The notes beneath the pieces are model-generated. The model searched no databases and had not been told where the DNA came from. It worked only from the letters and a program-made list of their open reading frames with translations. From assembly GCA_030278955.1 (NCBI GenBank), contig JAOANR010000014.1:22260068-22324067 (forward strand): a stretch of 64,000 nt of DNA. Reading direction: 5' to 3'. Positions 21,217 to 32,500 of the stretch are shown here, piece after piece. This DNA is from Hygrophila difformis (taxonomy: Eukaryota > Streptophyta > Magnoliopsida > Lamiales > Acanthaceae). The position numbers were made by a program, and so were the translations under genes. Within the stretch, counting starts at the first letter, position 1; the number at the start of each line of letters is the position of its first letter.

Positions 21217-24200
21217 CTTGGTTTGAATACTCCAAAGTATGAGAACTAAGTAATTTTTTCATCCAGTCGACTTACCTCTTCTGGATTCTGAATAAGCCGA
21301 GCTGGCCCATCAAAACATAGCTAGGCACAAATCTCGGCTAATTAACAGCATTTGTGATGTACTATTTATCATTTGGCCATCACCACATTTTCCATTGAGT
21401 AATTATCTGATATTGGTTTGGGACTTTCCAGGAAACCGGCTCATCTTCAACAATTCAATTCTGAACTTTGAATAATCAAAAGATTAGTAATCAATGACCA
21501 CTTTCTCATATGAATTTCCAGGCTTGAGCATTTTGTCTTGTCTCTCCAAATGTTATTTCGTAAATCCATTTTCTTCCAATTCTTCTCTCACTTCAGCCGA
21601 GATGGCAATAATATGTTTTTTTTCGCTCGAAGTACCCGCAAACATTTCTCTTTATGAATTCTTGAATTCCGCTGGTATGGCCTCATCATTCCTGCATCTA
21701 TTTCTTATTTCCATCGAGCTATCGCACTGTACATATTCTAAAGAATGACTTAGTCAAGCTCTCATTTATTTCTCGAATGATACCAATGCCTGGACTCTCT
21801 GGATGTCGCAAGCTTACTCAGTTAGTCACCGCTATCACAGCTGCTTTCTCGGTCAACGGCCGACACAAATCTTTTTTCTGACGCTGCTGTCCATCGCACG
21901 GTGGTGACTTGATTCCTCAATTGCATCAATGAACATGACGTCACTACCATTTCCTGTATGATATTTCTGGATGCTTGGAATCGGCTGTAAAAACGTCTTG
22001 ATCTGATTCTTTGCTCGAGTGTCATCCGTTCTATTACAATACCACACGAACTTGTTCTATCAAATCTGATTCTCAGCTTGTCACGCAATGGCCCATCCAT
22101 CGAGCTCATGAACACTTATTTTCAGAATAAGCTCATCTGAATGACCCGATTGGTTTGTGGACTCGTCCTAAGCACCACACTCGGCCGATCAGGGCGAACA
22201 CTTTCATCCGTTGCCAGGTTTCTATCATTTGGCGTTGGTTGATTCCAAATTGCATGGCCAAAATTTAGTCTCCATTCCGGATGCTTCAAATCACTGTTTC
22301 ATCTGACCTATTCGTCCGTCGTCTTCCTCTTTTTCCTTGAACTAATGAATCCACATGCGGAACACATCTCACAAACTAGTTAGTTAGTCCTTGTTGACTT
22401 CCAGGTAACTAAATCCAATGTGCTTAATATATCAAGCACTACAGATCATTAAATCTTTTATCTCGCATTGTTCCACATGATCGTTGCTCGCCCTCAAAAT
22501 TAATATTTTAATGACTTCCTCTTTCGGCCGAATTACTCTGCCGAAACGATATCACAAGTTCCGCACTGCCCCTGGCTGATCTGCCATTCCTAATCGCCGT
22601 ATTTGGTCCAAACTAATTTTGGGATGGCACTCTTCAAATTTCTTCAAGTGGGACCTGATCAATATAGATCCCAATAATACCTCTCCTGAGTAGGCTTATC
22701 TCCAAATAATAGCTTGTAAATCCAATATCTCAATCACTAATTTCGTCTGAATATTTCAACCCTAAAGTTGACACCTCTACATCCACTATCAGTCTACTTC
22801 CATCAGCCTGCAGGTAGTGTTCTATCCATTAATTCCATCAATTCAACCCGTCGTCAAATTCTTGCTCTTCTGCCTCAGCCGAAATAGTCCGCCAGACAAA
22901 AATTTATCAACTTTTCTTCTTTCATCCTGGGGCTGTCGATTTTGCTGCACCGCCTGAATTTCGGCCAACACTCTATCTCAATATCGCGTTGTCACCTCAG
23001 CCCTCAAGATATTAGACTCAACTTATGGGTCCTTTCGGGCATCTAAGTGATTCATGATTGTTTCAGCCGAAACCCTTTTTGCCAATCGTCCGGTTTCAAT
23101 CGTCAGCCGAGAGATGCAATCAACATAGTTTCAGACTTTGACCACACGATACCATCAGCCCAATTTCAGACGTCAGCCGATGGTGCAATCAACCATATCT
23201 CAGATGTCGGCCGAGTAGTCCAATTAATTGAGTACCTTAAATTCAGACCATCGCATTGGGCCATCCGATTGGCCTGGATGAACTTAGATGTCTTCTACTC
23301 CATAAGACGAGTTATTCAGTGCTGGAATGTTGCCTGATATAAACAACTTTTGGCAAAAAAAACTACAACCTTGATGTAATTTCTCTCATCCGAAAGTCGT
23401 GATTAACTCAAGTGCACTAGGCCACCAAATCATTCCTCGTTGGCCTTCTTATTCATCTTTTAGCTCTTGATCACTTGATATTGTGTTTCCTATCAGCTCG
23501 GCCGAAAAGATGAACATCAATCCAGATTTTTCGGCCGAGAGGGCATAGATCAACCTGTGATTTATTCTCATAACTCCCAATGAAACTGCAACATTCCAAT
23601 ATGCGTCATTACTCCAATTAATAAAGTGTTAATTCACTCTCTGGCACTTTAGTAGATATATCCACATTCATTCCTTTACTCTAGATCTCTAGAATAATTC
23701 TTCTCGCTAGGCCGTGAATTGGCCTGGATCAACTAAATCACTTCATCCTCCTTTGTTGGCTTTTATTAATAGTCCGGGTGTACCCTCAGAGCGGGTTTGC
23801 CATTCCCAGTCGGCCACACTCGGCCCGAACTTATTTCAGGGATGGCAATCTTCAAAGCATCTTGAAGCTAGTTTGCCAGTTATGCTCAATACAATTCCAT
23901 TGATGTTATACTCAATCGACCCAGATGCTCGGCCGAAGATTTGTAAGTTTCTCATGTCCTGATGCCATACTGAACTTGGTATTTTCTTGAAGTCTGATCA
24001 ATTCCAAATGCTTTCAATTCGTCTTGGCATGAATAGTTCAAAGTGGAATAACCTCCACAACATCTCAGCCAATGTTATCAGGCATTGCTTACAAAGACCT
24101 GAAGCATCTTACGACTATCACAATTGCTGGTTGCTGCTCTGAATTCCGTATCGCTTTTGCCGGCAACAGTATTAGAGACACCACCTTTTAGTTGATGCTT

Positions 24201-24385
24201 CAATCATCACTTGGATTTTCAGCCGAATATACCCAATAGTGAAATATATATATCGGCCGCTGACCCCAACTAGTTGGCCTTCAGAGATGCGATGTAATAA
24301 TGCTTTAATTTCAGATGTACCTTTTTTCATGAAATTGGAGCAGTAAACAAGATTCTATGTTCTTAATATCACCAGACTTCGGATA
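21217..24385 (-). other. Outer element internal region, module A
   Basis: About 3.2 kb without a credible ORF in either strand. It is dotted with CAGCCGAA and CGGCCGA words. Parts recur in the same order in module B, for example 23,480-23,660 with 38,550-38,770, 23,708-23,830 with 38,792-38,935, and 24,060-24,260 with 39,560-39,770. It ends at the CTTCC target site of the inner element. Its role, if any, is unknown. Confidence 0.6.
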
Positions 24386-24390
24386 CTTCC
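24386..24390 (+). repeat. Target-site duplication of inner Tat element, left
   Basis: CTTCC directly before the 5' LTR equals CTTCC directly after the 3' LTR (36,952-36,956), the 5-bp duplication expected for LTR integration. Confidence 0.9.
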
Positions 24391-25057
24391 TGTTGGGGCC
24401 ACAAAGGATAGTGGGCCACGGAGAGAAGAATTGGGCCATAAAAGATGGGCCGAAAAGAGACTTTCAAAGAAGATCGAGTTGGAGATCCATTGGGCCGAAG
24501 AATGAAAAGAGAACGATCCAGAGCAGCAGAAGAAGCCCGAAAGGAAGAAAGCTTCAGAGGGAAGGATTTCGGCCGAAATAACATCAATTCAGCCGATTGA
24601 AGTAAAACAGTGGAATCGGCTTAAGGGAATCGGCCGGAGAACGGTTATTTCAGCTCCGGCTATAAATAGGGGTCGACATACACAAAATCGGAGAGATCAA
24701 TCCAACCCCCAAATTCCTTTTATCAAATTTAATTCCTTGTTATCTTTACTGCTTTCTTTACAGCTTTCCTTTACAGCTTTCCTTAGAATCTAGCTTCGTT
24801 TGTAGCGGTTACCTTTTCCAAATCCACCGTTGTTTCTTAGCAACTGGTAGTTTGGTTCCTTGTTTTTGGTGAATTCCGCCGTTGTTTCTTAACAACAGGT
24901 AGATTCTCCATTGTATCTTGTTGTTTTCGATCAATTCAAAGAAGATTCAGTCAATTGTGGGCGCATTATTGTTAATCCGGACCCGTAATCGGTTTGATCC
25001 TTTTCCGATAGCCTCCCTTGAGGAGAAAAAGGTCATTGGCTCAACCCAAGCCAAACA
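24391..25057 (+). repeat. 5' LTR of inner Tat element (667 bp)
   Basis: Starts TGTTGGGGCC and ends CCAAACA. A TATA box CTATAAATAG lies at about 24,660-24,669, so transcription should start shortly after. The U5 part (about 24,958-25,045) contains a TGGGCGCATT ... CGGTTTGATCCTTTTCCG ... GAGAAAAAGGTC block shared with the outer element's LTR. Confidence 0.93.
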
Positions 25058-25058
25058 G

Positions 25059-25076
25059 TGGCACGCCCAGTGGGAC
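25059..25076 (+). promoter_or_regulatory. Primer-binding site of inner Tat element
   Basis: TGGCACGCCCAGTGGGAC starts one base after the LTR end. It begins with TGG, as a site complementary to a tRNA CCA end must. The reverse complement of exactly this 18-mer is the PBS of the outer element (42,233-42,250). The priming tRNA was not identified. Confidence 0.8.
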
Positions 25077-25081
25077 GCGAA

Positions 25082-26791
25082 ATGGCATTCGAACAAGCAA
25101 CTCCAGCGGTAAACACGGCGGCGAGGACTGATTTGCCGCCGATTCAGGAAGAACGCGCAGCAGAAGCCGGAGAATTCCCCCCAGGGTTCCCCGGACCATC
25201 ACACTTCCACAATCAGGAGTTTTCAAACGATGATTTAACCCCGCGATTCCGAGATCAGGTTCAATTTATGGTGGAGGCGGCGGTTACTAATTCGGTTCGC
25301 CAGATTGAAGGAAATATCCTGGCAGCGATGCCAGCTATGTTCAGAGCCGAAATAGCGAGGAATATGTATCCGATGGGAACGCAGCAAGCTCCAGTGGCGC
25401 AAAATCCACCACCTGCGATGCAAAATCCTCATAATTTTCAACAGCAGGCCTTTCGGCCGCCAGGAGGGCACGGAGCTCGGCCTTTTGTTCCTCCGCAGCA
25501 AAGGTACGATCAGCAACAGAATCAACCGCCTCAACCAGCTGTTCAACCACCTGCTCCAGTGGTTCAACAACAATACGCACCACATCAGCAGAATCCACCA
25601 CAACTGGTTGACAGGGAGTTAATTGCTGAGATTATTCGTACTCAGTTTGGAAATATCATCGGCCAGGAGAATAGGCCGATGTACCGGAAGCCTTATCCGG
25701 ATTACATTGAGGAGCAGTATCCACTGCCTAGAGGGGTAAAGGTTCCAGATTTTAACACTTTTTCTGGAGAAGTCGGCCGCTCTACAATTGAGCATATTGG
25801 CCGATTTACAGCTCAATGTACCAGAATCGCGCAAAATGATTTTCACAAGATGATATTGTTCAGCTTGTCGTTAACTGGTCCAGCATTTGAGTGGTATATC
25901 AATTTGCCAGTGGGATCGGTCAATACATGGGTCGAGATGGAGCGGTTATTCCATGACCGATTCTATAATACCAGTCCTGAAGTTTCGGTAGTTGATCTGA
26001 CGTCAACCAAACAGAAGGCGTCCGAATCAGTTACTGAATTCATTGAAAGGTTTTATGCAGTGAAGGCTCAGATGAAAACAATGCTACCTGAGCATGAATA
26101 TATTCAAATCCTGAAACAGAATTTGAAGTTTGCTATCAAGGACAGATTGATGGTAACAAGACCAAGGACTGTGGCCGAATTAACGGCTGAAGCTATAAGG
26201 ATGGAGACTTATTTGGCAGAACAAGCGGCTTTCAAATCAAGCCGAATTCAAAGTGGAAGATCACAACCTATCCAGTCAGCTGCCTCATTTGCTGAGTCTC
26301 TGGATAGATGTGAAGTCCATGAAGAGTACAACACGGATGACGTTCCCGCATTAGCCGAAGTTGCAAGGGCAGAATTAATCATAAAAAAGCCTATGACTTG
26401 TCCAGCACTTCGGCCAGCCAGAGGCAAGGAGAAAGAAGGAGGAGATGAATCTCAAAGGTTTTACTCTTTCGATTTGTCACAAATGGACGAAATATTTGAT
26501 TATTGCCAGAAGAGCGGATTGCTGGAGTTTAAAGGAAACCATCCACAGCCTACCAAGGATCAGTTGGAAGCCGGATGGTGCAGATTCCATGGATCAGCTA
26601 CTCATTCCACGGCGGTTTGTGGACATTTTAGGAAGCTGATTCAGAAGCATGTCGATGATGGGAAGCTGAAGTTCCCAGATAGGCTTATGGCGATCGATAA
26701 GAATCCATTCCCTGTTGCCAACATGGTGATGGTGCATCCCGACCAGAATAGATCTGTGCATGACCGATTGGGGGATTCAAACATCATCTAG
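25082..26791 (+). CDS. gag: Tat Gag protein (main part)
   Basis: Gag forms the cytoplasmic particle that packages element RNA. The ATG at 25,082 is the first after the PBS; an in-frame reading from 25,058 would start inside the LTR-PBS junction and is rejected. The product is about 569 residues. Residues about 100-190 are Gln/Pro-rich. The retrotransposon gag domain (PF03732) covers about 225-345, with AFEWYINLP and RFYNTSPEVSVVDL motifs. A CxFH...H...C zinc-like motif (WCRFHGSATHSTAVC) lies near residue 500. The frame closes at TAG after SVHDRLGDSNII, while homologous sequence goes on in another frame, so a frameshift has shortened it. Confidence 0.85.
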   Translation: MAFEQATPAVNTAARTDLPPIQEERAAEAGEFPPGFPGPSHFHNQEFSNDDLTPRFRDQVQFMVEAAVTNSVRQIEGNILAAMPAMFRAEIARNMYPMGTQQAPVAQNPPPAMQNPHNFQQQAFRPPGGHGARPFVPPQQRYDQQQNQPPQPAVQPPAPVVQQQYAPHQQNPPQLVDRELIAEIIRTQFGNIIGQENRPMYRKPYPDYIEEQYPLPRGVKVPDFNTFSGEVGRSTIEHIGRFTAQCTRIAQNDFHKMILFSLSLTGPAFEWYINLPVGSVNTWVEMERLFHDRFYNTSPEVSVVDLTSTKQKASESVTEFIERFYAVKAQMKTMLPEHEYIQILKQNLKFAIKDRLMVTRPRTVAELTAEAIRMETYLAEQAAFKSSRIQSGRSQPIQSAASFAESLDRCEVHEEYNTDDVPALAEVARAELIIKKPMTCPALRPARGKEKEGGDESQRFYSFDLSQMDEIFDYCQKSGLLEFKGNHPQPTKDQLEAGWCRFHGSATHSTAVCGHFRKLIQKHVDDGKLKFPDRLMAIDKNPFPVANMVMVHPDQNRSVHDRLGDSNII

Positions 26792-27287
26792 CAAGAGTTC
26801 TGTGCACGATCGGCTTGGAGATCGGCCATCGGCTCAGAAGTCAGGAGTATGGAAAAGATTAGGATCTCCGAAGGGAAAATAGAAAGTTACAGATGTTTTT
26901 GACCGATTGGAGAATTATGAGGTAAAGGAGTGGATCAAGCAATCGGAGAAACATCAGGAGATCGAGATCGGAGATAAGAGCGAGAGGCCAACGTTGAAAA
27001 TCATAACTAACGGTTGGGATTCTGAGATGAAGCTAACAGCTGATAAAAGAAATGGGAAGACAGTAATCCAGATTACTGTCCCCGAAGAAGCTGTTTCCCC
27101 AAAAATGAAGAGGTTCAGAAGGCCGCCCGCAAATACTCAGGTGGGCCAATGGGTGCAAAATTCCCCGAAGGCGAGGCATTTCGGCCAACACCGATTTGAA
27201 AAATGCAGCCTGGAGGGTAGAAAACAAGAAGGTCCCAAAGGGGAAGGGATCCTATCGGACTTACAAACGAAGAATGCAACGGCTTAA
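26792..27287 (+). pseudogene. Gag C-terminal / linker segment, out of frame
   Basis: After the gag stop the coding sequence continues in the frame of 26,907. It repeats the SVHDRLGDR motif seen at the end of the main gag ORF and contains the DVFDRLENYEVKEWI stretch. A TAG at 26,880-26,882 interrupts it, and the frame changes again before 27,290. It looks like the spacer between Gag and protease of the original polyprotein, now broken by a frameshift on each side and one stop codon. Confidence 0.65.
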
Positions 27288-28047
27288 AGCAGCTGCTGCA
27301 TATGAAGAAGAGGAGTATGAGATGATGCACATGGAAGGAGACTTTCCAGATGACTGTTCTTCGGACGAAGGAAGAATTCTGGATAAAGTATTTTCGGCTA
27401 GGATGAAGACAGCCGAAGGGAAGAAAGAGAAGCAGCCGAAAGAAGAACGAGATCGAATGAAAAACAAGACCGAATTTCGGCCAAAAACAGCTCAGATAAA
27501 GACTGAAAGTGAGCAGCCGAAATCAAAAGAAGAATGGAAGCTTAGACCAGTCCGAACCAGGAAATGGAAACCAAAGACAACTATCATCCCGAATAACGAT
27601 TCACTCCCTGTCGGGCAGTTTAAGTTCGACTTTGGGTCTAGCGCGAATATGGTGACGGTAACCACAGAAGAAAAGGAGGAATACTGGTCGGATTCTGAAC
27701 CAGCTGTGGTTTTCTGTCAGAAGGAAGGGGAATACTATGGTGATGAAGAACCTATAGTGGATTTTTGTTTCGATAAACTTGAGGTATTTCGGCCGGAAGC
27801 CGAAATAGATAAATCAATTGAAGAAGGATATAAAGCATTTGTTCCAGAAGCTCAACCAGGCACGATTTTGCCTCCAACTGCGAAAATGTCTCAGCATGTG
27901 AGGCCTTTATACGTCAGAGGTTGGGTCAATGGAAGACCACTCAGAAGAATGTTTATCGACGGCGGAGCCACTGTTAATATCTTGCCGTTATCCACATTGA
28001 CAAAGATAGGCCGTTCGAAGGAAGATCTTCTCCCTACACACGGATGA
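27196..28047 (+). pseudogene. Tat protease segment, N-terminal part
   Basis: A 283-codon frame, basic then acidic, ending in the start of the aspartic protease: GRPLRRMFIDGGATVNILPL contains the DGGA active-site version typical of Tat elements. The frame stops at TGA 28,045-28,047 in the middle of the protease domain. The next frame starts at ATG 28,044, overlapping the stop as ATGA. The protease of this copy is therefore split over two frames. Confidence 0.75.
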
Positions 28048-28466
28048 AAGTATTGAGTTTTGTGGGAGCTCAAACCGCGGCCGAAGGATGTATTCTAGTG
28101 GACGTAACGGTCGGAACGATCTCGATTCCGACCATGTTTTTTGTGGTAGATGCAGAAGTCCCGTATGCGGCCCTACTAGGCCGATGCTGGATTCATACAT
28201 CCCGATGTTTGCCGTCAACGCTGCACCAGAAAGTATGGTTCTGGAAAAAGGATGACACAGTTGAAGAAGTGGAAGGAGACCAACCTCCGCTTCCAGTCAG
28301 CTCAGCGGGCCGAATTGATGCGGTGTTATATGAAGAGCCCATACAACCATTCTTGGCAGTGGTTGGGGATCGGTACCCGCAGGTGGTCGAGTGTGATTGG
28401 ACAGATTTGGGGTTTGAGATCAGATATCAGGCCAATGAACGGCCAGTCGAAAAAGAAAGTAAATGA
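28044..28466 (+). pseudogene. Tat protease segment, C-terminal part
   Basis: 140 codons that carry the second half of the retropepsin-like protease: PTMFFVVDAEVPYAALLGR and WIHTSRCLPSTLHQ are the flap-to-C-terminal motifs of Tat proteases. It lies in the -1 frame relative to the previous segment. It ends at TGA 28,464-28,466, again overlapping the next ATG (28,463) as ATGA. Whether this is decay or a translational feature cannot be told from one copy. Confidence 0.75.
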
Positions 28467-31400
28467 TGGATGCACAACCGGATCAAGCGATCGAGTTTGA
28501 ATCGGCCGAACTCGGAGTTTCAGACGACAAAGCAGGATGGAGCGACTTAATAGATGCAATTCCAAAACGAACACCGGATTTCAAAGCTCAAGACCCCTTG
28601 AAAATGGTCAATGTTGGTACAGACGAGCACCCGAGGGAGATCCCGTTGAGTGCAAATTTAGAACAGCAGATGACAAGCCGATTCAAGGAGGTCCTAATCA
28701 AGTTCAAGGATTGTTTCGCATGGGACTATACAGAGATGCCAGGATTGGAGCGATCGATTGTGGAGCACAGATTGCCTATCAAAGAAGGGTTCAGGCCGCA
28801 TAAACAGCCGGCCAGGAGGGCTGCGCCCGAAATAGTTCCTAGAATAAAAGAGAAAATAGAAAAATTATTAGCGGCCGGGTTTGTGAGGCCAGCTAAATAT
28901 GTAGAGTGGTTATCGAATATTGTTCTTGTAATAAAAAAGAATGGGAAGTTGAGAGTTTGCATCGATTTCAGAAATCTTAATATAGCCACTCCTAAAGATG
29001 AGTATATGATGCCTATTGTTGACTTGTTGATTGATTCGGCCGCAAAACAGGGAATGTTGTCCTTCATGGATGGATATTCAGGATACAACCAAATTTTTAT
29101 GGCCGAAGAAGATATTCACAAGACTGCATTTCGGTGCCCTGGTGCTATAGGGATATACGAATGGGTAGTAATGCCATTCGGTTTGAAGAATGCAGGAGCT
29201 ACATACCAGAGAGCCATGAACTATGTTTTCCATGACCTCATAGGGGATTGTGTTGAAGTTTATATCGACGACGTCATGGTCAGATCCAAAGATATCGAAA
29301 GCCACTTGAACGATTTGCGAAAGGTGTTCATGAGGATGAGGCTGCACGGAGTCAAGATGAATCCAGCCAAGTGTGCTTTCGGAGTACAGGCAGGAAATTT
29401 TCTCGGGTTCCTGGTACATAACAAAGGTATAGAAGTTGACGCGAAGAAGACCAGGGCCATTCAAGAAGCCAAACCTCCACATGATAAGAAGAGTTTGCAG
29501 AAATTTCTCGGAAAGATCGGTTTCTTGAGACGATTCTTAGCAAATGCAGCTGGAAAGTCGAGACCACTAACCGATTTATTGAGGTTGAAGAAGGAAGAGG
29601 AGTTCAAATGGGGAGTCGACCAACAAAAAGCCTTCGAACAGTTAAAACAGGATTTGATGAATCCACCTGTGTTGGTCCCTCCGATTTTAGGACGGCCATT
29701 GAAGTTGTATATAGCAGCGGCCGAAGAATCTATCGGAGCATTATTGGCACAAGAAGACGATGAAGGAAGGGATCGGGCGATTTACTATCTTAGCCGAATC
29801 CTAAGGGACGCCGAAGTAAGGTACTCGCCGATTCATAAATTATGTTTAAGTCTTTATCATGCATGCCAGAAATTAGAGTATTATATTCAACCGAGGCAAG
29901 TGATAGTGGTGGCTTCGGTTGACATAGTCAAGATTATGATGAATGATCCGGTCAGTAGCCGAAGAATGGCCAAATGGGCCATGAAATTAAATGCATATGA
30001 TTTGAGATATCAACCTTTGAGGGCTATGAAAGGACAGATTGTAGCCGATTTTCTGGCTGATCATGCGATACATCCGATGACGGATGACATCGATCATCAA
30101 GATCGGCCGAAAGAAGTCGGTGAGATAGGAATTATATACTTGCAACCATGGGTGATGATGTTTGATGGTTCTAAAGCCGCTTCAGGAGTCGGAGCAGGGT
30201 TTACCCTACAAACACCAGAGGGCAATGTATATAAGTATTTCGTGCAATTGCCAGAGTCATATACGAATAACCAAGCTGAATACAAAGCGTTGATTTCGGG
30301 ATTACAACGGTTGATAGAAGAAGGAGTCAGAGCAATCATTATCAGAGGGGACTCACAAGTAGTTGTTCAGCAATTATTAGGCGATTTTTCGGTTAAGAGT
30401 TCTCAGTTGATTAGATTGTACGAAGAAGCGGTTAGTTTGTTAGAAGAATTCGATGAGGTATATATTGAATATATCACAAGGGAAAAGAACGAAGTAGCCA
30501 ATGAATTGGCTCAACACGCAGCTAGATATCGGCTAATGCCGATAGCAGGAAATGTGGAAGTACATTTGGCCGAAACAGAGAAGGCCGAATGGATAAAGAA
30601 GATAGCACAGACACTAGAAGATCCTTCGGAGGCTAATCCAGCTGAAAAGCGGAAAGCAATGGATTATGTCATAATAGGAGGATTATTATTCAAGCGTGCT
30701 ATTGATGGAGTATTGCTCAGATGTGTCGGAGAAGAAGACGCCAAAAGGGTGATGGGAGAGGTTCATGAAGGAATATGTGGCGCACATCGGGCAGAAAAAT
30801 CGATGAAGTGGAGTATTATTCGTCTGGGATATTATTGGCCGAATATGGGTATTGATTGTGAAAAATATGCGAGAGGATGCAGCGAATGTCAGAAACATGG
30901 GCCGATTCAGAAGTTACCGGCCGAAGAATTACACATAATGATCAAACCATGGCCGTTTCGAGGATGGGCCATGGACATCATAGGAAAAGTTCATCCCTCT
31001 TCGTCTAAAAGACATGAGTTCGTGCTAGTGGCAACAGATTATTTCATGAAATGGGCCGAAGCTCAGGCGTATGTCAGTATTTCACAAGAAGAGGTGATCG
31101 AGTTTATCAAGAGACAATTGATTTATAGATTCGGGATCCCACAGACGATTCTAAGAGATAGAGGAACTGTATTTGTGGGAGAAAAAGTCAAGGCCTTTGC
31201 AGATGAATACGGAATAAAAATCGTGCATTCGTCACCATATTACCCACAAGGAAATGGACAAGCAGAGGCCACAAACAAACAGCTAATAGGAATTATAAAG
31301 AAAATGATCGAAGACCAACCAAGAAAGTGGCATGAAAAGCTGTCAGAGGCATTATGGGCTTATCGAAATGCTAAAACTTCAGCCACTGGGTTTACACCAT

Positions 31401-31837
31401 TTCGGCTGACTTATGGAATGGACGCAGTGTTGCCAGCCGAAATAACAGTGCCGACTTTGAGAACAAACCAAGCGGATTCAATGTCGGCCGAACAGTACGA
31501 TTGTGCGATGAAAGATGAGTTATTGGAAATTAACTCCAATCGGATGCAAGCCTTTGAGAATTTGCAGAAAAACAAAGATGTTGTGGCCGATTGGTACAAT
31601 AAGCGAATTCGTCTTAAGCGGTTTGAAGTTGGAGACTTAGTTTGGAAAGTTATATGGCCACCCAAGCAGAAGGATGGCCGATTAGGTAAGTGGAGTCCCA
31701 ATTGGGAGGGACCATTTATTGTTCATACCAAATTACCAAATGGAGCATATATGTTGGTGGACGAAAATGGTGAGCAGATGTCAAATTCAGTAAATGCAAG
31801 ATACATGAAGAAATATTATCCATCAGTTTGGGATTAA
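28463..31837 (+). CDS. pol: Tat Pol: RT, RNase H, second RNase H, integrase
   Basis: One open frame of 1124 codons. Reverse transcriptase covers about residues 120-380, with KLRVCIDFRNLN and the catalytic YIDD at about 267. A gypsy RNase H follows near 400-520 (LYIAAAEESIGALLAQ, catalytic Asp not obvious). A second, complete RNase H at about 560-690 has the D-E-D pattern in MFDGS, NNQAEYKAL and IRGDSQVVVQ; this extra domain marks the Tat lineage. Integrase follows, with an HHCC zinc finger (about 750-805), the catalytic core and a GPF-type C-terminus, but no chromodomain. The long frame is intact in this young insertion. The start codon is only the first Met of the frame and is probably not the natural N-terminus. 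Confidence 0.92.
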   Translation: MMDAQPDQAIEFESAELGVSDDKAGWSDLIDAIPKRTPDFKAQDPLKMVNVGTDEHPREIPLSANLEQQMTSRFKEVLIKFKDCFAWDYTEMPGLERSIVEHRLPIKEGFRPHKQPARRAAPEIVPRIKEKIEKLLAAGFVRPAKYVEWLSNIVLVIKKNGKLRVCIDFRNLNIATPKDEYMMPIVDLLIDSAAKQGMLSFMDGYSGYNQIFMAEEDIHKTAFRCPGAIGIYEWVVMPFGLKNAGATYQRAMNYVFHDLIGDCVEVYIDDVMVRSKDIESHLNDLRKVFMRMRLHGVKMNPAKCAFGVQAGNFLGFLVHNKGIEVDAKKTRAIQEAKPPHDKKSLQKFLGKIGFLRRFLANAAGKSRPLTDLLRLKKEEEFKWGVDQQKAFEQLKQDLMNPPVLVPPILGRPLKLYIAAAEESIGALLAQEDDEGRDRAIYYLSRILRDAEVRYSPIHKLCLSLYHACQKLEYYIQPRQVIVVASVDIVKIMMNDPVSSRRMAKWAMKLNAYDLRYQPLRAMKGQIVADFLADHAIHPMTDDIDHQDRPKEVGEIGIIYLQPWVMMFDGSKAASGVGAGFTLQTPEGNVYKYFVQLPESYTNNQAEYKALISGLQRLIEEGVRAIIIRGDSQVVVQQLLGDFSVKSSQLIRLYEEAVSLLEEFDEVYIEYITREKNEVANELAQHAARYRLMPIAGNVEVHLAETEKAEWIKKIAQTLEDPSEANPAEKRKAMDYVIIGGLLFKRAIDGVLLRCVGEEDAKRVMGEVHEGICGAHRAEKSMKWSIIRLGYYWPNMGIDCEKYARGCSECQKHGPIQKLPAEELHIMIKPWPFRGWAMDIIGKVHPSSSKRHEFVLVATDYFMKWAEAQAYVSISQEEVIEFIKRQLIYRFGIPQTILRDRGTVFVGEKVKAFADEYGIKIVHSSPYYPQGNGQAEATNKQLIGIIKKMIEDQPRKWHEKLSEALWAYRNAKTSATGFTPFRLTYGMDAVLPAEITVPTLRTNQADSMSAEQYDCAMKDELLEINSNRMQAFENLQKNKDVVADWYNKRIRLKRFEVGDLVWKVIWPPKQKDGRLGKWSPNWEGPFIVHTKLPNGAYMLVDENGEQMSNSVNARYMKKYYPSVWD

Positions 31838-32018
31838 ACGATAAGTAAGCAGAAAGTAAAGATTTTATTGCGTAAACAAGTATTACAGAAACGGTACTAC
31901 TTCGGCCGAAGACGGCGTCGATAGTCCGAAATTACAATATACAAGGGAAACGTCCTGGGCTAAAACGGCTAGGAAGAAGCGGAGGCCAGTGGGATCTGAA
32001 GTGGTAGATGTCCAACAT
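31838..32018 (+). other. Start of Tat 3' non-coding region
   Basis: Follows pol directly. No plus-strand ORF is seen here or in the remaining 4.4 kb up to the PPT. The coding signal downstream is on the minus strand. Confidence 0.5.
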
Positions 32019-32500
32019 TCATTCCCAAGCCCAAATTCTTCTGGCCGGCAAGAGAAGAGATGGTTGTGCCAATAAAGCCAACTCCCAGACCAGGAAGAAG
32101 AAAATTTTTATCTGCTCCAGCAAGGACACCCCCTTCTTAGCATTGAAGATAGGGATGAGGTTCGAGGGGTATGCCCTTCGGAGCTGAGAAGATAGTTCGG
32201 TCCCATAGAAAGACGCGATTATTATTCGACCGCCCAAGACTTTGGGACCGATATTAGTAGGATTACGACAGGTCACAGAAATATGAAGAAATAGAGCAGA
32301 GCTCGAGTATGACCGTCGGAATACATGTTGAGAAAAGTGTTGAAAGTTCCCAATTCATATGAGGGTAATGGTAAAAGGATTAGCTGAACTCGCACTGCAT
32401 ATAAGGAGAGCTTTCGGGTTATAAATAAAGGATCAACCAAAGAGCTAGCGGGCCAAGGAGGCCAGGGAGGAGAAGAGATTAAAAGCATCAGGGTATTCAT
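32019..32500 (-). CDS. Possible small antisense ORFs in Tat 3' region
   Basis: Two minus-strand frames of 75 (32,500-32,273) and 85 codons (32,276-32,019) overlap by ATGA. The first is strongly hydrophobic, starting MNTLMLLIS and rich in Leu/Pro/Phe, so a membrane or signal segment is conceivable. No domain is recognised. They lie downstream of the antisense PMD gene in the same direction and could be its 3' UTR or a second small gene. Confidence 0.25.

Noticed and set aside
25235..25603. 122-codon minus-strand ORF opposite gag
   Set aside because: Shadow of the Gln/Pro-rich part of gag, where the antisense of CAG/CCA codons stays open.
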